From Bondarzewia mesenterica (lineage: Eukaryota > Basidiomycota > Agaricomycetes > Russulales > Bondarzewiaceae), in contig SGPL01000459.1 of the NCBI GenBank assembly GCA_004802705.1, positions 1-26,367 on the forward strand: 26,367 nt of DNA. The letters run 5' to 3'. Below are positions 20,663-26,367 of this stretch, piece after piece (position 1 is the stretch's first letter; the number at the start of each line of letters is the position of its first letter). A program made the translations under genes and the position numbers. The notes under the pieces are model-generated. The model searched no databases, was not told the DNA's origin, and saw only the letters and a list, made by a program, of their open reading frames with translations.

Positions 20663-21661
20663 TTAAACAGCCAAGGAAAATACAACGCCAGCGACTACCC
20701 CAGACACTGACACCCTGATGCTGCTGGCACCACTGCCAATTCCGGACCCAAATCCAGTGCTCCCTCCCCGGGAAGTAGTGGACGAGCTGATCATTACTAC
20801 CGTCGTGGTCGGCGTCGCGTTGGCACTGGTCACAGTGCTCGCAACGACACTATTGCTTTGGGATAGCACAGCGGATGCTGAGAAGGGGTCTTCTGTAGCT
20901 GTCACGGATGCGGCGGATCCAGTGGCAGCGATCGTGCTTGCGACTGAGGACACCTCGACCTGTTATGAGATGTTCACTGGTATGAACAGATTGTGCAAGG
21001 CAGGTGGAGTGCAAGGGAACGTACGGCAAGAATACCAATAGGCAGACCGCCAGCAATGCAGTAAGCCTCGAAATCTGTCGACGAAAAGCCACGGGTAATC
21101 AACAATCAACATCCGTTCTTCGAGGGACTGGTCTATGTAGGAGACGCGGACTTGTCAGATAGGTCTGCTCTTGATTTTGAACGGTGGGCAACAGCGAGAC
21201 GACGCAGTCGACGCAAGTTTCGAGCTTCATACCGTTTTGGGACGTGCAACAATTTGCGAGGGCAGTGCACAGCTGGAGGGTTTTACAAAGATAAACGCGC
21301 ATGATAATGCGCATTTAAATAATGGGTCCTGAAGAGTCTTACGTCGAGAATATCGATGATAGACATGCAGGAAGGTTGACATTGGGAGTACGACTCATCC
21401 AGTCAACGGTGCCTCGCGATACGAGGTTGTATCAAAATACTAACCTGCGTTGGAATATCATTGGGTTGGATCGTCTGTCGACCTCGGAGAGCCCGATGTT
21501 GTGGAAGAAGGCTCTCCAGCCTAGCGAAAGGATACGAGGCCCATGCTGGCGATGCATAGATGATAAGCACCATCGGTGACGTGCGACGTTTTGCGAGTGG
21601 GACGAGGAAGCTCACCTGAACTTGCGGACAATGCAAAGACGAAGGGGAGGACGACGAACAT
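20663..21661 (-). CDS. Secreted eight-cysteine protein with Ser/Thr-rich stalk and GPI-type tail
   Basis: Minus-strand gene with six exons: 21616-21661, 21445-21545, 21343-21393, 21152-21272, 21025-21074, 20663-20959. Introns are 70, 51, 70, 77 and 65 nt, and all phases agree; 221 residues. A short signal peptide (MFVVLPFVFALSASS) is followed by a segment ending LRGRQ. Then comes a cysteine module with eight Cys at 54, 58, 68, 74, 75, 86, 89 and 112, carrying CQPSC, NCCTSQNG, CVDCVVSL and NFEAYC. A Ser/Thr/Gly-rich stalk follows, and a hydrophobic tail (VSVSGVVAGVVFSLAV) fits a GPI signal. Agaricomycetes have many proteins of this plan. The number of cysteines recalls CFEM domains, but the spacing and the adjacent CC differ, so I do not call it CFEM. 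Likely cell-surface; function unknown. TATA box 76 bp upstream. Confidence 0.85.
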
Positions 21662-21736
21662 CTCAGGATGAGTGGCAATCCGAAAGCTTCAGAAATCCGA
21701 ACAGCAGTTTCAAGCCAGCAAATGGATCCGACCTGC

Positions 21737-21743
21737 ATTTATA
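21737..21743 (-). promoter_or_regulatory. TATA box of the eight-cysteine protein gene
   Basis: On the minus strand the sequence reads AATATAAATGC. The box is 76 bp upstream of the ATG at 21661, consistent with a leader of about 45 nt. Confidence 0.6.
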
Positions 21744-22590
21744 TTATCTAGGTGGCAGGTGGCAGCACCCGATACGCGTCGAGACCTGATGTCAACAGGT
21801 CATGCCAGCCAGTGATTGATCGGGTAGATAATACGCCGTCCGCTGCGACGTCGCGCGTACCTAATGAAGTGAGGATCAATTGGACGATGCACTTGCTAGT
21901 CATCTCTGCAGAACCATGATCTACGAGGATGAAACAGAATACCCGAAGGTAGGCCAGGTATCCCGATCTTTCCAGAGTCTTGGTTGGTGTTTTCCTACTC
22001 GCTGTAAGCTTGTGAGTTAAGATCGGACGAGCAGGCTTGCCATAGTAGGCACCTTAACTTTTCCTGGCAGTGTGACTAGACAGATATATGGCAGGAGCCG
22101 CTGGACCTTGCCTAATAAAGCGAGTGAGCGAGCCCAAAAATCGCGATTCCTATATACTTCGTACGACACAAAGCGCACAGGATCATGACGATGTGTGGGT
22201 GGATGACCGTACATGTGACAAAAGTAGCATGATGATGGCGCGATGAGCTCAAGTAACGAAACTTGCAGGACAGGCAAGGCAAGTACCCGGACTCGATGGC
22301 ACAAGTAAAGGAAAATGGTGGCTGATGCATTACTTGACGATGCATCAGGTCGCGTGGGTCAGGAGTCCATCAATCCGTCTTTATTTCTGTTGACATCAGA
22401 ATCAACCTGACTGACTTGTCAGATGGCCGTTCAAACATGCTCAGCCTGAGCCAACCGGGTGGTTTCTGTCACGTGGTATGACTAATCTTCTGACACGTGT
22501 CCCACGTCAATACTCAGACGCGTCGGCGCGTTCCTGGGCCTATCGCCCATGTTAACTTTGTATCTTCCGGTCCGTGCACAATCCTTTTTC

Positions 22591-22597
22591 TATAAAA
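22591..22597 (+). promoter_or_regulatory. TATA box upstream of the U2 snRNA fragment
   Basis: TATAAAA ends 21 nt before the expected U2 5' end at 22619, the spacing expected of an RNA polymerase II start. It suggests that promoter and RNA start were duplicated or retained together. Confidence 0.5.
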
Positions 22598-22618
22598 TGA
22601 CCCCCCAGACGTTCGTAA

Positions 22619-22662
22619 ATCCTCACCACTCTGGCCTTTTGGCTTAGATCAAGTGTAGTATC
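22619..22662 (+). pseudogene. 5' fragment of U2 snRNA gene
   Basis: From about 22632 the sequence GGCCTTTTGGCTTAGATC, continuing as AAGTGTAGTATC, is the near-invariant 5' part of U2 snRNA. It includes GTAGTA, the branch-site recognition sequence. The match runs to 22662 and then stops. The next U2 element (TGTTCTTATCAG and stem-loop II) is absent, as are the usual Sm-site context and the 3' stem-loops. An 11-nt stretch just after the break (ATTGCAACACC) is similar to ATTGCAGTACC of U2 stem-loop IV and could mark an internal deletion, but this may be chance. A functional full-length U2 must be elsewhere. Confidence 0.8.
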
Positions 22663-22925
22663 ATTGCAACACCAAGCTAAAATTTCTGAATCGGGAACGA
22701 AGGACATGTGTGACGTCATGAGACACTTCCAAATCGAGATCAACGAACGACGCGACCGTGGGAGAGCATCTCAGCACCTGAGATAGTTTCTCAGTAGTGT
22801 GTTCCCATGCAGCAGATGCAATGTTACCAACGGTGGGGTGTAGAAATAGGAAACAATAGAGATGATTGGGTCATGTTGGTGCACGACAGGAGTGGTCAGA
22901 CTGTACTTATATTGTTTGGGAATAG

Positions 22926-23022
22926 CCTACCGAAACCCCAGCCCTATGCCTTGCCTCACCTTTGCTTTTGCTCGCCCTTGCTTCTTGCTCTTGGGTTTGC
23001 CCCTCGAATCCATGCCTCCCCA
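22926..23022 (+). repeat. Leader-like dispersed repeat, copy 1
   Basis: It shares CCTACCGAAACCC, GCCTCACCTTTGCT and TGCCCCTCGAATCCA, in this order, with 25829-25951. Copy 1 is not followed by a recognisable gene. Confidence 0.75.
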
Positions 23023-23157
23023 AATGAAATTTATATTTGACAGGCAATATTTAGGGGTCTGGGCTATGAGCGTTAATAACGCGTTAAAAACTCCTGTCAT
23101 AAGCCCTGTTATAAACTACAAGAGAGTCCGGCGCGGGACGAAGAGGATACTTGCGGA

Positions 23158-24377
23158 TTACCCCATGATGCATTCGAGGTAGACTTTCAGCGTCACCTCA
23201 GGATCATCCCAATGCACCTGACATGCGCGATAGTGAATATCGGCTGGGGATCAACATGAGTTTGCATGACTCACGAAGTGGTTCGCACCCGGGATCATCT
23301 TGCAAGTCACGAAGCCTCCACCCCGCTCTTTATCATCGTCTTCGACCGCCCACAATGCAGCCGGCCCCAACGACGCCGTCATGTCTCCCGTCAAGAACCA
23401 CACCTTCATCTTCGGCAACGACGTCCTGACGCTCCCGTCGTAGCACGTCTTGCGATAGCTCGCGAGCAGCTGCGGGATAAAGTTGACCATGAACGGCGTG
23501 TCCACGGCCGCGTTGGGGCCCTCGGAGACGATATCCTTGTACTGCTCTGCGGACATATTGAAGATGGTCGGCGGACGAAAAGTTGCGTGGAGGACATATG
23601 AAAGGTCGTTCAAGTCCCGCTTGGAGAGATCGCCGTGCTGGAAGTAGCCGGTGATCCATTGGGTGAAGGCGGGAACTCGAAGTTCTTCGGGCATGCTGGT
23701 GTTAAGCAAAGGTGCCCAGTGCTGTGGAGGAGATGGGAGTCCCAGGATGATGGGAGAAGGCTCTGGGATGTCAGGAAGAACGATGTGCATTGGTAAGTTG
23801 AGCATGAGAAAGAACGAACCATGCATGATGAGCGTCCGAACGCGGGAGGCGAAACGGGATTGCACGTCGGTGGGCAGCGTGTCGAGGTTGGCGATGGAAG
23901 CCATGCTCATTGAATTGCCGAGAGACCACCCGAGGATGACGACCCCGCCGGTCTTGCCATCGTCAGAAATAGGAGGGAGGTTGTGTTTTTGGACGAAGAG
24001 ATCTATAAAGGTGGCGATCTCGTGGCCGCGGGCTTTCATGTACGCATCCTTCTGTTCGTCCGTGCCCTGCATGATGACGTTGAGCTCGTCAGGGGTGAAA
24101 GGGGAGGAGCCAGGGTAGTTGCGCCGGTTGATGGCGACGAAGCGCAGGCCGGCTTTGAGGGCAAGGCCCTGGACTTTCTGAAAGACAGCTTTTGGGATGT
24201 GGAAGAGGATGAGAGTCAAGTTATGACGCAGGATATAGGGGCAAATTTTGACGTACGACTGGTGAAGACCATACCATGGACGGCAAAGACAGTGATGTAG
24301 ACGGACTTTGAGGGCGCGCCGCTGTCAACGTAAGACAGCTCGGTGCCGGCGTCGTTGACAACAAGGGTGGAGACCAT
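23158..24377 (-). CDS. Alpha/beta-hydrolase fold protein
   Basis: Minus-strand gene with three exons: 24257-24377, 23275-24188, 23158-23217; introns 68 and 57 nt; 364 residues. The ATG at 24377 begins MVSTLVVNDAG. Alpha/beta-hydrolase landmarks are in order: a VHGMVFTS oxyanion-type HG motif (about 34), NRRNYPGSSPF (61-71), the nucleophile elbow GWSLGNS with Ser129, Asp309 in WFLTGDM, and a histidine in GANHFVHWDDPE (His344, with His347 three residues on). The last exon is needed to complete the histidine region; reading through the intron would end the protein early as SHANSC. There is no signal peptide, so it is probably cytosolic. The substrate is unknown; esterase, epoxide hydrolase or peptidase-like activity are all possible. 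The donor of intron 1 (GTACGT) was chosen over a weaker upstream GTCGTA. Confidence 0.92.
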
Positions 24378-25264
24378 TTTGCGACTCGATTTGGAGGATT
24401 CCAATGGGCGAGAAGACGACTGGGAGGTGAGGCTGAGGAATTGTCGAACAGATGGAGGTTTTTAAGAAGTCGGGATCAGAGGTTGCCAGCACGGTCCCAG
24501 CACAATTAGCAATCCAAGAAGTATAGGGTCCCTGGAGACCTTTGAAGCGGGATGACTGCACACTGCGTAGAACATCGCACTGTCGCCACGGATCATGCAT
24601 CACGAAGAAGAAAGAACGGATTGGGATGGTTCGCGATGATGGATGACATGAACAGCTGATATCGTCGATCTTCGAAGTCTTCCACAGTGTTCGCACAGAT
24701 CCGTCTTACAGTAAGCGGGCCTCTCTTCTCCGAGTCGCTCACACGCGCCACTCCTCGGTCAGTACAGCAACTCACCCACTTACTACATCTCCCAGCTTTT
24801 CAACAGGCGTGCTTCACATCGATATCCTCGCAGTATAAGAGCAAGCCAAATAGCTGATCGGAACTCTGGGCGCCGTTCCCCTGCGAATGCACTACCACCT
24901 CATCGTTTTTGACGCACCTGTTACGACAACCCTTCGGTTCCCGTGTGAAGAATGCTACAAATTGACCTACCACTGGTCATCCGATGGGAAGAATGTGAGC
25001 GAGCGGCAGCCGGCTCAACAGAGCCTCAAAAAGAGAAGTCGATATGATTGACCATGATTCCGAATGAAGTGCGAGGAACCCTGAAAACCCACGCAGCTCG
25101 GCCGCGAGGAGTCCAAGCTCATGATGCAGTCGCAGCCGCTCGTACAGTTGCATCACGGCAGCTAAGATAGAACGACACCCAGATTTTGAGGTTAGATACA
25201 TACGCAGGTCACTGCGTTTAGAATCGAACGCCGACGGAACAGTTCTCGTCACGCTTTCTCGTCG

Positions 25265-25467
25265 TGGGGCACGCTCCGCGCTGTCGGGACGGCGGGGTCT
25301 CCTGGGAGCACTGGGGGAAATGTCGAGCGCCGCGTGCGGCGCGTCAGCGAACGCAAGGGGCGGAAGTTTGGGGCACGCAGCGCCGGCGGGGGCTGAGTCA
25401 TCAGCGTGTCCCTGGGGCACGCTCCGCACTGTCGGTGCGGGCGGGCCTCCTGGTCGCGCTCGGGGAA
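25265..25467 (+). repeat. GC-rich imperfect repeats built on TGGGGCACGC
   Basis: Units of about 55 bp start at 25265 and 25413 (both TGGGGCACGCTCCGC, then CTGTCGG and CTCCTGG). A partial unit starts at 25369. The decamer recurs at 25691 and inverted at 25659, five copies in all within 436 bp. Local GC is clearly above that of the flanks. Confidence 0.8.
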
Positions 25468-25658
25468 CGGAGGGCGCGACACAGAGCGCGTCGGGAGAGG
25501 CGACGGGCGGGCGGATTTGGATCGCGTAGGTGTAGCCAGCCAGCATAGCCGAGAATATTAATTACCTACGATGATCCCGACCTCATTTAATCCGTGTGGA
25601 CGTGGCGAGGGACGAGCGTTGGTCTGATCTATGCACATACCAGATTTGAGATTGTCTA

Positions 25659-25700
25659 GCGTGCCCCATGAAGCTCCGTAGGGCATTTCATGGGGCACGC
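25659..25700. repeat. Perfect 14-bp inverted repeat with 14-nt loop
   Basis: GCGTGCCCCATGAA (25659-25672) and TTCATGGGGCACGC (25687-25700) are exact reverse complements, so the segment can form a hairpin. The arms contain the same decamer as the repeats at 25265-25467. Confidence 0.9.
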
Positions 25701-25813
25701 GACGGCAGGGCAGCCCAGCCAGAATTAGGAATTGCATTTTGGCGTCTGGACGAAACACCAATATCAATCCCGCCCGCCCCGTTCGCAATCGCCAGACATG
25801 ATGCACTCACTTG

Positions 25814-25820
25814 TATATAA
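25814..25820 (+). promoter_or_regulatory. TATA box of the last gene
   Basis: TATATAA lies 332 bp before the ATG at 26152. The interval is almost pure C/T with TTGCTCTTGCTC repeats, typical of a long pyrimidine-rich fungal 5' leader. Confidence 0.5.
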
Positions 25821-25828
25821 GTAAATGG

Positions 25829-25951
25829 CCTACCGAAACCCGCCTCACCTTTGCTCTTTGCTCTTGCTCTCCTCCACTACTCTTGCTCTTGCTCTCCTCC
25901 ACACCTCTTGCTCTCGCTCTTGTGCCTGCCCCTCGAATCCACACCTCTCCA
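25829..25951 (+). repeat. Leader-like dispersed repeat, copy 2
   Basis: It shares three ordered blocks with 22926-23022 and also a TATA-like sequence just upstream. Here it forms the beginning of the C/T-rich leader of the gene at 26152, with extra TTGCTCTTGCTC repetition compared with copy 1. Confidence 0.75.
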
Positions 25952-26151
25952 CACTCAATTTCCCCCCATTTCATTCGCTTCTCTTCCTTCTCTCTCCCCT
26001 CCCCCTTGCTCTCCTTCCTTCACCAATTCTCCTTGGACTTTCCCTCTCCTCGCACCTGAATCGAACTTTCCAACTTCCAAAAACCAACCAACCCGCCTAC
26101 CAACCCATGCAACACCCACCTCCCACAACCCATCCATCCAAAGCTAAACCA

Positions 26152-26367
26152 ATGCCCGGCATCGCACGAGTCCACTCCCACGCGCTCGCAGATGCCACCA
26201 ATACAACCTCCACCCCCTCTCCCTCTCCCATCCAAATCCAAATTCTCCCACCGCAACCTCACCCCGGTCCTCTCGTACCCATAGAATCAAAATCACCTCC
26301 AGACGCCCCCCTCACACACCCTCCCTCAACCCAATTCCCCCAATTCCCAGTCCCAGACCTACCCTCA
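26152..26367 (+). CDS. N-terminal part of a Pro-rich protein, runs off the window
   Basis: ATG at 26152 (MPGIARVHSHALADATNTTS) opens a frame that stays open for 72 codons to the last base. It is preceded by a TATA box and a C/T-rich leader, which supports it as a real start. The visible part is rich in Pro, Ser, Thr and Gln without a domain or signal peptide. It looks like the disordered N-terminus of a regulatory protein, but nothing identifies it. An overlapping frame at 25851-26147 is the translated leader and not a gene. Confidence 0.55.
   Translation, partial: MPGIARVHSHALADATNTTSTPSPSPIQIQILPPQPHPGPLVPIESKSPPDAPLTHPPSTQFPQFPVPDLPS

Larger units (their letters stand above)
21662..23157. 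other. Intergenic with a U2 snRNA fragment and a repeated leader
   Basis: Apart from the TATA box at 21737, the U2-like segment at 22591-22662 and the duplicated leader-like segment at 22926-23022, I see nothing coding. Frames here are short and lack domains. Confidence 0.5.
24378..26151. other. Intergenic with GC-rich repeat block and promoter of the last gene
   Basis: 24378-25250 holds the hydrolase promoter side and no credible gene. 25250-25700 is a GC-rich block described separately. A minus-strand frame of 189 codons (24977-25546) crosses that block, but its Pro/Arg/Ala content mirrors the GC richness and I do not call it a gene. From 25811 a TATA box and a C/T-rich leader belong to the gene starting at 26152. 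Confidence 0.5.

Noticed and set aside
24977..25546. Minus-strand 189-codon frame across the GC-rich block
   Set aside because: Openness is explained by high GC. The Pro/Arg/Ala-rich product has no domain and overlaps repeats.
25851..26147. 98-codon plus-strand frame just before the last gene
   Set aside because: It is the C/T-rich leader read as Leu/Pro/Ser. The start at 26152 has the better context as the main frame.
1..26367. CRISPR array, prokaryotic operon, prophage or intact transposon
   Set aside because: None has the required repeats, gene sets or transposase/reverse transcriptase motifs here; the intron-rich genes mark it as fungal nuclear DNA.

Overview
The window reads as nuclear DNA of a basidiomycete fungus, probably an agaricomycete. 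The genes are cut by many short GT-AG introns, mostly 49-92 nt. Exons can be as small as 24-26 nt, the 5' leaders are C/T-rich, and the proteins follow fungal families: mitochondrial MTO1, SUMO, a DUF2470 membrane protein and GPI-anchored Ser/Thr-rich wall proteins. There are no operons. All splice models below were built by hand from reading-frame continuity, splice-site sequence and family motifs.

Layout. 1-1296 (+): 3' part of a Pro/Ser/Gln-rich protein gene. 1297-6830: about 5.5 kb with no gene I can support, holding short repeats and one orphan TATA/leader. 6831-7661 (-): a four-exon DUF2470 plus TMEM254-like membrane protein, divergent from 8152-11841 (+), a 16-exon MTO1 (GidA family) gene. 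11842-13268: an imperfect tandem repeat and a degenerate copy of a Cys-rich secreted-protein gene. 13269-16673 (+): a four-exon protein with a helical N-terminus (possibly Ivy1/BAR-like) and a long disordered tail. 17437-18149 (+): a five-exon SUMO (SMT3) gene. 18723-19542 and 20663-21661 (both -): two secreted Ser/Thr-rich proteins with GPI-type tails, one carrying an eight-cysteine module. 22591-22662 (+): a TATA box followed by the 5' end of a U2 snRNA gene that stops abruptly. 23158-24377 (-): a three-exon alpha/beta-hydrolase. 25265-25700: a GC-rich block with five copies of one decamer and a perfect 14-bp inverted repeat. 26152-end (+): the start of a Pro-rich protein behind a C/T-rich leader.

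How the genes relate. These are mostly unrelated housekeeping functions: mitochondrial tRNA wobble modification, SUMO conjugation, membrane and wall proteins. They sit beside a fast-changing stretch (about 18.7-26 kb) of secreted-protein genes, gene fragments and repeats. Two otherwise intact genes each carry one extra base in a homopolymer (A7 in MTO1, T8 in the 13-16 kb gene). With two N bases also in the window, consensus errors are the simplest explanation, but real lesions cannot be excluded by reading alone. I found no convincing undescribed multi-gene system. The best leads are the truncated U2 locus, the Cys-rich/GPI family with a decayed relative, the GGGGCACG element, and the short duplications over 3' splice sites.
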